NCBI GenBank assembly: GCA_029931535.1
Contig: JAQPZY010001581.1
Coordinates: forward strand, 4,014,501 to 4,078,500
DNA length: 64,000 nucleotides
Direction of reading: 5' to 3'
From: Margaritifera margaritifera
Lineage: Eukaryota; Mollusca; Bivalvia; Unionida; Margaritiferidae
A program made the translations under genes and the position numbers. The notes under the pieces are model-generated. The model was not told where the DNA came from, did not search any database, and worked only from the letters and a program-made list of their open reading frames with translations. Every line of letters starts with the position of its first letter. Position 1 is the first letter of the stretch. Positions 48,620-61,033 of the stretch are shown piece by piece.

Positions 48620-50940
48620 TTGAATATTGATGTTAAAGTTGATTCCAAACAAAAGTGTTGGGGTAGGGTAGGAATGCACACACCAGATCATTGTTAAAGA
48701 CAAATACTAAATGAGCAAATGGACAAAAAATAAAATAGAAAATTGTTGCGCATGAAAAACAAGGTCTTGATATTGAAAGTAATACATAAAGCAAAGCCAA
48801 CCTATACTAACATACTAAAAATGTGTCGACTAACCTCTTATAAATTCAACAGACAAAAAAGCATGTGAAATTCACAAAAATATGATCAGATAATCACTAT
48901 TAGTACGATAAATGGACCTGGGTTGATCCAGAAGTTCGAATTATGACTTCAAGAGTGTGCTGAGTTCTACATCTGGAACAGAAATGCTTTAATTACCATG
49001 GCTTGTGAATAAAAAACAGTCACAATCAATCACAATGATTTTGGATTCAGTTTATGAAGCAAATAAAAAGAAATCACACACAAAAAAGCAAAATTGAATT
49101 TTGATGTGCATGCAAGATAGAATGTATCTATGAAACATTCAGACAAAAGACCATGAGACAAAAGTATCATTCAAAACAACATAAAGTTTGAATAAAAACC
49201 TGAGAATGTGTCCTGTAATCCCAATTTCTTTCTTGTTTGATCTCAACCCAAGTATTTATCTTTGTTTGAATAAACTGCTGGATTTTAAAAACAATAAACT
49301 CCGGTGGTGAGAAAGCCATGATTTCTGATTCCTAAATACACTTCTTGGCATTTACACTATGAAATGATGCTGTCCAAACATTAATACTATATCAGTGATT
49401 CAGCCTTATTAATGATATTCCAGACGTCATGAGAAAGGAATTTTCTGCAACAGCTGTCCCATTGTTACATTCACATGTAGCTAAATCATTTTCATATGTT
49501 GTTTAATATAATTTTTTTAGTTTTATTCATACACTGATAAATCTAAAAGTCAGTAAACATATATACAGTCTGTGAACCTCACAAATCTGTATCACAGTAT
49601 GATTTTCATCCGGGGACTTGTTTTTAAAATTGTAATTTATACAGCATGGCTTTCATGATCAAGTTTGCTGTGATTATTTCTTTTGTTATCAGCATTTATA
49701 ATAAACTAACTGAAGAGAAACAAATGATTTTATCACTCGCAGAAGATCTTCAAAACTCTGCAAGTCAATTTCACTCCTACATGTAAAATGTTGCTATTCT
49801 TTAAAGTCATTTGCAAATGATGATCTCCTATGAGGGATTTTGTAATCTCTGAATTTTAACTGGGCAAATTTTAAAAAAAAAAAAAATCAATTTAAGCTTC
49901 AAGTGAATTACTGTGGTCTTGTGGATTGCACATCCTTTACCAATGTGGTCATCCTGAGAAAATTCTGATTTGTGGTCCTTTGACTGACCCATAAAAATGA
50001 CTGCATCTTACTATTTATTTCTTTCCATTTATGCTTCAAGACACTAAACAGGGTCCTCACAGACTATCAAGATTGAATGAGTTATCTCCCTTCTTCCCAC
50101 AACGACTAATCAAACCTGCTAATGATTAATGTATGGGATTAATCAATTTCCTCACAAGAGAAAAATATTTTTTTTTATAATTTTTAGAATTATCTTTGAA
50201 TAGAATAACATACTACATTGTATAAAGTCTGAATGTGTACAAATTGTAATCATGTATTACACCTAAATGTACATGTATAATTCAAATTACTGAAACAAGA
50301 TAAAAGTAGTAACTTCTGGTAATGCTGCCACGGATGTTACATATATACATGCATCTATGTGGAAGAACATAAGATGACCGAGTCATTCAAGTTTAAAAAT
50401 CAGATGCTGAGAAAACCTCATAGCCAAGCCTAAATTTAGCAACCCAAAGGAGGTACTTGAATATTAAACTGTTAGCTTAATGACTATCCTTGTAATTTTA
50501 TAAGCATTATCAACCATTGTTATTAACCTATGTAAAGTATTTTTGTAGATACATTTTGAGCAAATATTGACAATTTATGATATTATATATTAATCCATGG
50601 GGCTACCTGACTTTAATATATGGTACTCAGATCCAGCATTCTAGTAGCCGTTGGCATCCCCGCCCCCCCCCCCCAACAAAATAAATGGTCAGTGCCGAAT
50701 CTTTATTTATCGTCTTCTGGTAAAAGCTTTTCACAACATGCTGAATGTAATTGTTGGTAAAAACTTTTCACAACATGGTGAATGTAAATGTTGTTCACCT
50801 TCATTTTCAATAAAGATAACATAAACAAAATGAGGTTTCCAACTTTTTGAATGTAGTTGATGAAGATATCATTTTAACACTTTGAGTAAAAACTTTGTAC
50901 TTGCTTACCACTGACTTTCACCTCAGAAAAAATGAAACAA
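48620..50940. other. No recognisable feature
   Basis: AT-rich; a C-run at 50659-50672 and a two-copy short repeat (cttttcacaacatg...gaatgtaa) at 50725-50790. No exon supported. Confidence 0.45.
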
Positions 50941-50942
50941 TT

Positions 50943-51061
<119 letters not shown>

Positions 51062-51309
51062 GTTGGTGCAGATTAGAACTTGATATTATAATATATAGAA
51101 ACCTAAATGATTAAACTGAGATTTACAGAAAATAGCATCAAATTTGGCATTCAATGAGATAAATAGATAATTTGAAACAAATACCAATCTGATCTGTGAC
51201 ATATATTTGAGTAAAGTGGTTGAAATAGAACACTGATTCAACAAAATTAGATGATCCATCTGAATTATTTGCTAATTTACTGGCTTATGAATCACCTAAA
51301 TTGGCACCT

Positions 51310-51405
51310 GCAAAATACTTAAATATGAATTAAAGTAGATTGCCAGAGGAGGGGATTTTAGTTACAGTTAACTGTTCCCATTAACCTCGACTCTTCAACA
51401 CCTAT
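51310..51405 (-). repeat. Short interspersed repeat, copy 1 of 2
   Basis: Inverted relative to 56878-56975; shared core acagttaactgtaactaaaa, tcccctcctct and actttaattca. Confidence 0.8.
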
Positions 51406-52290
51406 TTTAATTAGCAGCAGGGAAGTAGGTTCTCTTAAGCTTGTAGTTTACACCTATTTATTACCTGCCAGGAAGTCCCCCCCCCCCTTCAACTTACCAA
51501 CCCCTGAGCAGATATATCAATGGTAAATTAACACTACATGTGAAAATCAGTGTTAAGAAAAGAGTAACATTTCATGATGATCATCTGTTTCTTCCAACTG
51601 ATCAATGATCAAGTGATAATGATTGGTTATTTTTTCAACATCACATGAAGCAAAAACTATCATTTTTCTAAAGTTCTTTTAGTACTGATAATGGATCCAA
51701 TTTCCAAAGTCATCTAAAGGAAAAATTATATAAAGCAACTTATAAAAAGAATAATTTATTCATGGACTTCTGAACCTTATTTCCTTAAAAACAAAAATAT
51801 TAAAACAAAAATAAAATAGATTACATACCCAATAAAGCCAGGAAGATTCTGCCATGACAAATGCTGAGCAAAATCAATCCAGGAATTTGTACATCAATTA
51901 ATTCATTATTACACTTTAACTGACCAGTACTCAATGAATCTGATTAAGGGGTATCAATACCTATAAAAATTACGGGAATATCAACCTACTGCATTAAATT
52001 TTATACAGACCATAGGATAATTAACAGAAAGAAAGATTTTAAAATGGCTCTAATTAGGTAAAATTTCTTCCAAACAAATTTTTTTAACATCTTCCCTCTT
52101 AAAAAGACAAAATACTAGCAAAACTTCAAAGACATGATTATTACTACACAAGTCAAACAATATACTAAGGGACACTTAGTACGATACTAATTATTTAACA
52201 ACAGTTTTTCCATGTTTTTTTGGGCAAATTTTAAAAAGTAACATAGATATTAGAAGGTGTACACAAATTAGATTTCAAGTGCTAGGAATG
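51406..52290. other. No recognisable feature
   Basis: AT-rich sequence with a C-run at 51478-51487; nothing supported. Confidence 0.4.
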
Positions 52291-52294
52291 TAAG

Positions 52295-54060
52295 TATTAT
52301 GCTGAGACTTTTCTCAACTAAAGCTTTCAAGATGAGTGATAAGTTAAAGGTCACCAAAAGTATACAATGATGAACTCTGGCTGTGAGCCATGTGACAGAG
52401 CTGTAGAGTTACTTGGCAGATATGAACAGTAACCAAGTTTCTGGTCAAAGGACATTATAGTTCAAGTGCAAAAGAGGGAAGAAATTGATCAGTGACCTTG
52501 ACCATGAAGATAAAACTTTGATTGTGATCTGAGATGCCGTCAAACAAAAACATAAGTGTACCATGGTTCATCTCTAAACCTTAAACAAGTTTTAAGATAT
52601 AAAGCTGAAATAAAAGCAACTATGAAATATGTACATGTGACCTTGACCTTAAAGATAGGACCCAAATGCGGACAGCAGCACAGCTTCTAGTGACAATAAA
52701 CAAGTGTACCAAATTTCATGCATTTATTTTAAAAAGCTCACAACTTATAGAGTGGATGGTAATGCTACTGAAACCTAAAATATTGGCGTGTGAACTTGAC
52801 ACTGAATGTGGGTCCCATAATGCGGTACATGACAAATATATCAAGTTTCATCCCCTAATCTTAGATGGCTCTAATGTCATAGAATGGAAAGGAAAGTATG
52901 ACAGAAAATTTACAATACTGATTCATGACCTTGACCATGAAGATACCCCATGGGGTATGCAACACACCTGCTAATGATGATGTATAAGTATACCATGTTT
53001 CATCTCTTAATCATATATGGCTTTCTAATTACTGAGAGGAAAGTGTGATGGAAAATTTAAAATATTGAGCCATGATCATGACCTTAAAGATATGACCCTC
53101 AATGTGGTACAAGAGACATGGTCAAATGATATTGAATAAATATATCAAGTTCATCTCTATAGCTGAAAGGGTTCTAAAGTTACTGAGTGAAAAGGAAAGT
53201 ATAATGTAAAACTCAAAATACTAAGCTGTGACCCTGACTTTGAAGATAGGACAACCAATATAATACACAACACTTTCTAATGATGACATATAAGTATACC
53301 AAGTTTCATTCCTTAATATCTGACAGATCTGCAGTTATAGACTGGAATGGACAGCATGATGGAAAACTGAAAATATTAAGTTGTGACTTTGACCTTGAAG
53401 ATACGATCACCAATGTGGTTACTAAGGCAACCCACATTCTAATGATGCTGTATAAGTACCAAGTTTCATCCATTAATCTCAAAAGTGCTAATGTCATATA
53501 GTGGAATAGACAGTTGGAGGGAAAACTTGAAATATTGAGCTGTGACCTTGACCTTGAAAATAAGACCCAAATGTGGTGTACACATGTACTAAATTTTATA
53601 TCTTAATCTCAAACATCTCTAAAGTTAAAGAATGGAATGTAAGTGTAAGGGGAAAACTTGAAATACTGAGCCGTAAAGTTGATCTTAAAGACAGGACCCC
53701 TAATGTGGTTTGTGACACCCCTTCTAATGATGATACATAAATGTACCAAGTTTTATCCCTTAATCTCAAATGGCATGAAAGTTAAAGAGCAGAATGAAAA
53801 GTGTGTGGGAAAACTTAAAATATTGCACCGTGACCTTTACCTTGAAGATATGACCCCCAACGAAGTACCTGACACATCCAATGATGATGTACACTGTACG
53901 AGTATACAAAGTTTCATCCTTAATCTCAAATGGCTTTGTAGCTATAAAGCAGATCTAAAGTGTGACAGACAGAGGGAAATTTGGATACTATATCCACTGC
54001 TTTTTTGCAAAAAGACATGGGACAAAAATTATGCTGTTCAAGCAAAACTGTAATTAATCA
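52295..54060 (+). repeat. Tandem-core element E (about 150-160 bp units)
   Basis: About nine to ten units with gtgaccttgaccttgaagat, aggacccccaatgtggta, catctaatgatgatgtataa, accaagtttcatcccttaat and gaaaacttaaaatattgag. The frames of 60-124 codons over it follow the repeat and are not genes. Confidence 0.9.
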
Positions 54061-54579
54061 GGTTTTTTTGTATTGTGTTAAGACTTTAGCCTTGATCTCT
54101 GTATTCAATGGCTGTTTGCTGCTACTGACACACCCTTTGTTTTTTTACCTTTGATGCAGTAGATCTTATCAGCTTTTCCATACGAAGAGTTCTGATGTTG
54201 GATAACTCTTAGGAGACTACATATCAATAGGATGTTTGATCGGATTGTACAAAATATATAAAGATTATTCGTCTAGTATCAATTCCCATTAATTTGAACA
54301 GTACTAGTACAAATACCGTGGCCCATGATGATAATGATGATAGACTGAAGATAATCATGGTGATGATGAATTAAAGAATTTTAGATCTCTGGCCCATGGT
54401 ACAATCATATGTTCAGTAATATCTCAATATTTGAAGTTTCCATCTTACATAGTGTAAGAGTACATGTATTAAGCTCTTTCCACTGTACATATGAACATAC
54501 AGATTGGAAGGACCATTCAATCACTCCACTGTGAAAGACATGAGAACAATTATCAAACATGAACCCCCTCTCCAACAGG

Positions 54580-54775
54580 AGTGCATTGGAAGTGGCTAAG
54601 AGGTATGAAACAATTATGCAATTATGCAGAGGCCAAAAGAATTGAGAGCCTTGCAAAGACATATGACATGATAGCCGACCAAGGCTAGTTTAGACAGGGT
54701 TTGAATCTGTAACCCACTGGTTGTGAGTCAAAGTTAATGATTAAACCACCATGTACAGGAAGGAAGGAAATATTA
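54580..54775 (-). mobile_element. tRNA-like SINE, minus strand, diverged
   Basis: Minus strand: catggtggtttaatcattaa (A-box side), gactcacaaccagtgg and the B-box ggttacagattcaaaccc, then gccttggtcggctatcatg. Similar head to 10440-10545. Confidence 0.55.
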
Positions 54776-55209
54776 CTGCATTACTACTCCTGAAAATACA
54801 TCCTCATACACAGTTTCATCAGTGTAGGTTTGAAACAAAGTTTTTTAGTTTAGATGCAATAGGATTAAATATACTAGGGATGTGACAAATAAAAAGCTGA
54901 AAAAAACCCATCACACATGTGTGAAAATAAGGTCACAGCTGGCCTGTACCTAGAAATTTAAAACGGGGGAAAGGACACTTCTATTGGTTGGAGATGGGGT
55001 CCAGGGGCAAGGCCTTTGTGGGGGTCCCCTGGAAGCTCTTGAATTTTAAAAAAATTTCAAAGTGACTTTAGCAGTACCCCCACCTCGACCAGTACTGGCA
55101 TGCACAGTGGCCTAGTTTTGGTATGGCTGAGTTACTCTCCTTGAAATGCATTTACACAGCAGTTTTCATGAGTCTATGTGAAATATGGTTCAAGATATTG
55201 CAAGTGTAA

Positions 55210-56595
55210 ACAAGAGTCCCTCGAAGGGACTGACACTCTAATAGCTGAAAAGGATTTCCAGGATTTCAAGATTTACCATTGCTTCCTTTTAAGTGCCGAA
55301 TGTTGAAACCATCTTTAACATTTTTCAGCAATAGCAAGATTTTCAAATTAGCTGCTGTGGTGAACATATTGGATGTCAACTTGGCACCATTTTCATTTAG
55401 GACCAACAAAGCATCATAAGAAGTCTTCTGATGGAAACCCCATGTTGATATAACTTTCCATTTTGTAGGAGCAATGATAAGATTTTCAAGATGGATGTAA
55501 TGGTGGCCATATACGATATCAGATTGGCACCATTTCTATTTAGTACCAACTAGACATCATTAGAAGCCTTTTGCTGAAAGCACAATGTCGATATAACCAG
55601 CCATCTAGGAGAAGTAGTGATAAAAAGATTTTCAAGATGGCCATTGTAGCAGTCATATTTGAAGTCGGATTGGCACCATTTTCATATTTGACCAACTAGA
55701 CATCACAAGAAGTCTTTTAGTGAAAAACTCCATGTTGATATGACCATCCATTCAGGAGGAGTGGCGATAACAAGATATTCAAGATGGCCACTGTGGCAGC
55801 CATATGGACCATCAGATCAGCACCATTTTCATTTAGGACCAACTAGACATCATAGGAAATCTTCTGGTGAAAACCCCATGTCAATATGACTTTCCACTCA
55901 ATAAGAGTACCAAAAACAAGATTTAAAAGATGGCCATTGTGGGGGGCATATTGGACATCAGATTGGCACCATTTTTATTTATGACCAACTAGACATCATA
56001 AGAACTCTTCTTGTGAAAACTCCATGTCAATATAACTTTCCATTCAGGAGGAGTAGCAATAACAAGATTTTCAAGATGGCCACTATGGCAGCCATAATGG
56101 CCATTAGATCGGCACCATTTTCATTTAGGATCAACTAGACATCCTAAGAAGTCTTCTGGTGAAAACCCCATGTAATATGACTTTCCAATTAGGAGAAGTA
56201 GCGATAATAAGACTTTCAAGCTAGCCACTGTGGCAGCCATATTGGACATGAGATTGGACCCATTTTCTATTAGGACCAACTAGACATCATAAGAAGTTTT
56301 TTAGTGAAAACCCGATGTTGATATGACCATCCATTCAGGAGGAGTAGCGATGACAAGATTTTCAAGATGGACACTGTGGTGGCCATATTAGATGTCAAAG
56401 AGGAACCATTGTCATTTAGGACCAACCAGATCACGGGATGAATGTGTGAGTTAAGTTTCATGGCAATCCTCCAAGTAGTTTAGGAGAAGTAGCAATAACA
56501 AACTTGTGCTTATGGATGGACAGATGATGGACTAAGGATGACAGACAACAGACCATCCCATAAACTCTTCTGGTCTATGACCAGTAGAGATCAAA
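55210..56595 (+). repeat. Tandem-core element A, copy 4, inserted in element B
   Basis: Begins acaagagtccctcgaaggga, a 5' hairpin (agtccct/agggact). Nine units follow, ending in caatcctccaagtagtttag, a gatggacagatgatgg stretch and the hairpin ttctggtctatgaccagtag, then agatcaaaa. The flanking B sequence reads on across it (gtgtaa then aatgaatagctg). Confidence 0.92.
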
Positions 56596-56877
56596 ATGAA
56601 TAGCTGAAAATACCAAGTCACTCCAGTGTAATAATTAGGTAACAGCGAGCTATTTTTGGCATGATTTGAGTTACTCTAATTGAGATGCATTCAAATGTCA
56701 ATTTCCATAAGTGTAGGTGAAATAGGGTCCAAGATAATGAGGCTGTAATGAACGAACAGCTGAAAATACAAAAATCACTCAAACATGATAATAAGGCCAC
56801 AGTGATCTATTTAATTATGGATGACATACTCTTTGTGAGGTGCGTCCACATATCTACTGGGTATTTTCAAGAGTGTA

Positions 56878-56975
56878 GGTGAAAATAGGCGTTGAGGAGT
56901 TTAGGTTAAGGGGGACAGTTAACTGTAACTAAAATCTCCTCCTCTACTTTAATTCAGATTTGAATGGTAGAGTTA
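56878..56975 (+). repeat. Short interspersed repeat, copy 2 of 2
   Basis: Inverted match of 51310-51405 (gacagttaactgtaactaaa, atctcctcctctactttaat). Confidence 0.8.
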
Positions 56976-57105
56976 ACTGCCTTAAAACGGATCAACATGA
57001 TAATTTTCATCTGTGTACATTTAAGTGAACAAATGTTCAAAATGCGTGTACTAAGGTAAAACAAATGAATAGCTTCAACACAAACATCACTAAAGCAAGA
57101 AAATT

Positions 57106-57120
57106 AGGTCACAGTGACCT
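57106..57120. promoter_or_regulatory. Perfect oestrogen-response-element palindrome in element B
   Basis: AGGTCACAGTGACCT, identical to the consensus ERE including the classical CAG spacer. Other B units carry one- to four-base variants at the same place (11338, 54927, 56634, 56793). Function in this genome is not shown. Confidence 0.4.
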
Positions 57121-57429
57121 AGCTGCTTTGATGTTTTGAAATGTATCAAAATACCAATTTTTATGAGTGTGGGTGAAATAAGGTCCAAAATATTGAGGGT
57201 GTAACAAACAGCTAAAAATACAAATTCACTCAAGCATGAAGAGTGTCATATTGACCTATTTTTAGTATGGCTGAGTCGCTCTCCCTGAGATGTATACACA
57301 TACCATTTTTCAAGTGTTTAGGTGGAATAGAGTCTAATATATCAAAAACATACACATGAACAAATGGCAAAATGATATAATCCTTCCCAACTTTGTTGGC
57401 GAGGGAATAAAAAGGAAAATAGGAAACAA

Positions 57430-57829
57430 CAAAGCCCATCTCTCTGATGCTGAAATGGTGTTGGTGTATTACCTCAGGTCAGACTGTCATTCTTTGATGG
57501 AGAAATGTGAAATTTGTTTGAAAATATTTCTCTTTGTATTACAGAATTTTGTGTATAATTCATATTGATAATTTATATCTCAGGTTCTTTTTTCTTGGTG
57601 ATCTTATTTCTTATGTGTTCCATTCTATTCATTAGGGAAACAAAATTATCATGCAGGATCATCAGGTTCATTGATATTGATATTAAACCACCACAGCATG
57701 TCCATAGTTCTTTGAATTAATTAAATATCTCTTAATGACTTATCTGATAAAACAGCTATATAAAAAAGTGTTAACAAAGCATGGAAAAAATGCAGTTGCT
57801 AGGTGATAGAATAATAAGGAAAAATAAGC
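57430..57829. other. No recognisable feature
   Basis: Plain AT-rich sequence left of the DIRS element. Confidence 0.4.
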
Positions 57830-57879
57830 AAATGTAGTTTTTTGGGGGGTAAAACTAATTTAAAATGTGTAATACTTAC

Positions 57880-58046
57880 CTGTTGCTATTGCGTAGCTAA
57901 TCTATTTCCGTGACGGGAATACCCGACCATATGATGAGAATTCATCCTCCCATAGGGTTGATTAGAAAGTTCTAGTGAATAGGACTCTCTGTGTAAACCC
58001 CACAAACTGAGCACGAGACTCCCACAATTCATACTTCATTCTTTTC
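57880..58046. repeat. DIRS inverted terminal repeat, copy next to the recombinase end
   Basis: About 167 bp from ctgttgctattgcgtagc to cattcttttc. It is nearly identical to the reverse complement of 62808-62973, with a handful of substitutions and small indels (for example one extra CT and the two forms of the ccgtgacggga stretch). An extension 57830-57879 carries the end-specific sequence. Confidence 0.9.
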
Positions 58047-58099
58047 AGGATGTAGCCATACTAGTGTGACATTAGTGCGGGGAGGGAGGAGGGAATCTG

Positions 58100-58215
58100 G
58101 CAATAGCAACAGGTACGTATTACATAATTAAAATTAGTTTTACCCCCCCTCCCCCCCCCCAAAAAACTACATTTTAATATCAGTAATAACTTACTCTGTT
58201 GCTATTGCTTAGCTG
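58100..58215. repeat. DIRS internal complementary region (ICR)
   Basis: Two abutting segments. 58100-58168 is the inverted copy of the element's left extremity in the window (57830-57890, including the G-run and taaaactaatt). 58168-58215 is the inverted copy of the right extremity (62957-63003: attttaatatcag, then actctgttgctattgc). The two meet at a shared catt. In the DIRS-1 model this region templates joining of the two ends into a circle (family knowledge). Confidence 0.85.
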
Positions 58216-58249
58216 AATTTGTCAGTTTGGTGGGAGGCTGATGATCTCT

Positions 58250-59644
58250 GGTTAAGGAAAATAACAAGGAATACTCACCCACACTGTAGAGGTGTTGACT
58301 ACTGCCGGATGGTATCCACATGGGCCACTTTTTGAGCTACGACTAGTGGACCCAATGAAAAATATGCCTTCGCTTTGGTGAGCCAACGAGCAAAGGTAAA
58401 AGGAGAAGGTAGTGTGAGATTGCCAAAACGCGGCTTTCATCACATCTTCCAGAGATGAATGAGGTAATTAAGATCATGAGGTAGCAATGGCTCGAACCTC
58501 ATGAACTTTAATTTTCATGAAAGAAAGATCCCTCTGGGTTAGGTACTGGTAAGCTCCAGCTGGACATAAAAGTCTATCCTGATCATCCCCAGCACAGGTA
58601 CGACTGAGACTGGGGATCTGGTTGGCAAAGGAGAGCAACCGACTCATAATTCCCATTGAATCTCAAACAGCCTTGTTCTTTGGATAGAGCATGAAGCTTG
58701 CTCCTTCGTCTCATGGACGCTAAGGAGAGCAAGAAAACAGTCTTGAGGGTAAGGTTCTCGAAAGAAGCCTCATTAAAAAGTTCATAGGGGGATTTATTAA
58801 GGAGCACAAGACACATGAGATTCCACCTAGGCATCAGAAAGTGAGACACTGGTATTTGCAGTTCGAAATACCTGATCAGGTCTGCTAAGTGAGAGTCTGC
58901 ACCAATAGCCGGACCCTTCGAAAATTTGAAAGTGTTAGAAAGGGCTGCCCTATAGCCCTTGATAGTAGAAACTGAGCATTGTCCCTCTTCAAACAGTTCA
59001 AGAAGAGAATCAGCCACTGCACTCAAAGAGGGACAGCTAGGAATGATACATTTCCTACTGCACCAATCACAAAAGATTCTCCACTTGGCAACGAAGACCT
59101 TTGACGTAGATCGCCTCTTGGATTGAAAGATGCACTTGGCGACTTTGCTCAAAAACTTCTCCTGGTGGAGAGATCGTTTCAGATGAGCCAAGCATGAAGG
59201 TGGAGAATCTGTGGGCTGTTGTGCAGAAGAGAACCCCTGTGCTAAGACAGAAGGTCCCTCCTCTGGGGTGACATCCTGGGCTGGTCTACCAGCAGGTTGA
59301 GAAGGTCGTTGAACCACGATCATTGGGGCCATAGAGGGGCTATCAACATGAGCTGAGCAGTGGAGTTCCTTACTTTGTGAAGTACTTGTGGAATCATCCT
59401 GAAGGGTGGGAAGGCATAGGCAAACAGACGATCCCAATTCAGGCTGAAAGCATCCACTGCCCAGGCTCTCTGATTGGGGACTGGGGAGATGTAAAAAGGG
59501 GAGCTTGTTGTTTAGCCTTGTGGCGAACAAGTCCACCAAGGGTGTCCCCCAAAGTCTGAACAGGGTATCTGCTACGTATTGGTGCAGAGACCATTCCGTG
59601 ATGACTACTGGTATCTGTCCTTTCCTGGACAGACTATCTGCCAA
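58250..59644 (-). pseudogene. DIRS tyrosine recombinase with RNase H tail, frameshifted
   Basis: The frame starts at MADSLSRKGQ (the end of the RNase H region) and runs 353 residues to 58583. It contains the SAM-like N-terminal part of the recombinase (TIKGYRAALS) and the first catalytic arginine in SLASMRRRSKLHALS. The downstream parts are in other frames: PAGAYQYLTQRDLSF followed directly by KIKVHEVRAIATS (H-x-x-R box, with an apparent internal deletion of the segment between) at 58474-58656, and MKAAFWQSHTTFSFYL carrying the nucleophilic Tyr at 58380-58443. R, H-x-x-R and Y are the tyrosine-recombinase tetrad (family knowledge). DIRS elements use this enzyme instead of a DDE integrase. The copy is not functional. 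Confidence 0.85.
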
Positions 59645-60015
59645 GATATTCTTTTGTCAGGAATGTGGCGAATTCTAAGGGTAATCCCTTCCGAGGTTGC
59701 CCAACAAAGGAGGTTCAAAACCTCCATGCAGAGAGAAGGGGCATGTGTGCCTCCTTGTCTTCTGATGTAGACCACCACCGACATGATGTTTGAGAAAACC
59801 ATCATGCAGTGGCCCCTTATGTTGTCGACAGACCCCTGAAGGGCTAAGAACACTGCCATCATTTCCAAACTGTTTATGTGGAGGGTAGATTCATCCAAGG
59901 ACCACAAACCCTGAAGAATCAGACTCTCCGGCTCCAGATCTGCGCCCCACCCTGAATCGGATGCGTCAGCGAACAGGTAGGAGTGGGGATCGGGGGCGTG
60001 TATAGGGACTAGCAA
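59605..60015 (-). pseudogene. DIRS RNase H domain, catalytic residue changed
   Basis: A 136-residue minus-strand frame that continues the RT polyprotein after a frameshift. It shows the RNase H signatures ADASDSGWGADL (first Asp), INSLEMMAVFLAL (Glu), and VFSNIMSVVVYIRRQGG, where DIRS-type proteins usually have SDN-x-x-VVAYI. The second catalytic Asp is Asn here. The end RHIPDKRIS is the usual RHIPG segment that leads into the MADSLSR linker, which is found in another frame (next entry), so a second frameshift lies near 59640. Confidence 0.8.
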
Positions 60016-61033
60016 GAAACCGGTCCTGATTGGTCCACCAAGACAGATGATGGTTGAAGGCCTGACCTACAGAAATCTGAACATTCAGACAGTCCCTGTG
60101 CAGTTTCCAGTATGTCAAGAGGAGAAACTGGAGAGGATGCAAGTGTAATCTGTCTAGAGTGACCAGGTCCGTTGTGGAGTTCAAGGTCCCCAGCAGAGAA
60201 AGAAAAAGACAAGCCGACAACATGGTCTTGGCTCTCAGCATCTCCAACAGGGACATAATCTTGTCTACTCTGTCCCGAGGTACACAGACTAACCCCTTGT
60301 TGGTAAGGAAATTCATCCCCACGTAGATGAAATCTTGAGATGGAGAAAGCTCCAACTTCTCTAGGTTGGGTAAGAGACCCAGTCTGGTCACTACAGACCA
60401 ACAGCGAGACAGGTCGATTCTGAGGGACTCGAGCATGCCATTGTGGATCAACCAATCGTCAAAATATTGGAGGATTGGGATATCCAGTGACCTTAAGTGG
60501 GCTGCAACTACTCCCATGACCCTGCTAAACACAAGCATGAAATTGGAAGACCTCTCCATCAAGCAAAACCGGAGGTACTTCCTGTGAGGAGGAAAGATAG
60601 GGTTGTGAAGATACGCATCTCGAAGATTGATGGAAACTGCCCAGTGGCCGTGGCTTATGGCATTTTTTACTGAAGCTGCTGTTTCCATCTTGAAGGGTTC
60701 CTCCTGTAGAAATTTGTTTAAGGAGGAAAGATAGATAATTAAATGAAACTTTCCCCCTTTCTTGGGTACCACGAAATTGTGGGAGTAGAAAGCCCGAGAA
60801 TGGTTGTTTAACACCCTCTCTACTGGACCCTTCTGAAGAAGGGAATGTACCTCTTCCTTTAACCGCACTGCAGATTTGACTGGTGGAAGAGCATGGGGGT
60901 CCTTGCTAGAGGAGTGAGATCTCAAAACTGAAGACGGTATCCTCCTTGTATGATAGAGAGGACCCAGCCATCTGCCGTGATGCAGGACCAAGCCTCTGGA
61001 AAAAGGCTTAGTTTGGCACCTACGGGAACCCAT
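59966..61033 (-). pseudogene. DIRS reverse transcriptase domain, catalytic residue changed
   Basis: An uninterrupted 355-residue minus-strand frame. Visible RT motifs: FVVPKKGGKFHLII followed by LSSLN (fingers), motif A as INLRDAYLHNPI at about residues 135-146, HRKYLRF at 150-156, and motif C as YFDDW at 190-194. DIRS and related elements normally have DL-x-DAYFHIPI at motif A. Here the first, catalytic aspartate is Asn136 (codon AAT), and the aspartate of the upstream I-x-DL motif is a Tyr. The copy is therefore predicted to be catalytically dead although the frame is open. The frame shifts near 60000 before the RNase H domain. Confidence 0.85.

Larger units (their letters stand above)
54840..57425 (+). 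repeat. Tandem-core element B, copy 2, interrupted
   Basis: B units at 54840-55205, 56597-56890 and 57050-57380 share gagttactctccttgaaatg, gtaggtgaaatagggtccaa, aatgaatagctgaaaatac and aaaattaggtcacagtgac. It ends with the hairpin-forming cttcccaactttgttggcga, then gggaataaaa. It is interrupted by element A copy 4 (55210-56595) and a short repeat at 56878-56975. Confidence 0.85.

Noticed and set aside
52666..54053. Several plus-strand frames of 73-124 codons with similar peptides (YKYTKFHSLI-like)
   Set aside because: The similarity follows the 150-160 bp tandem repeat of element E; frames are broken differently in each unit.
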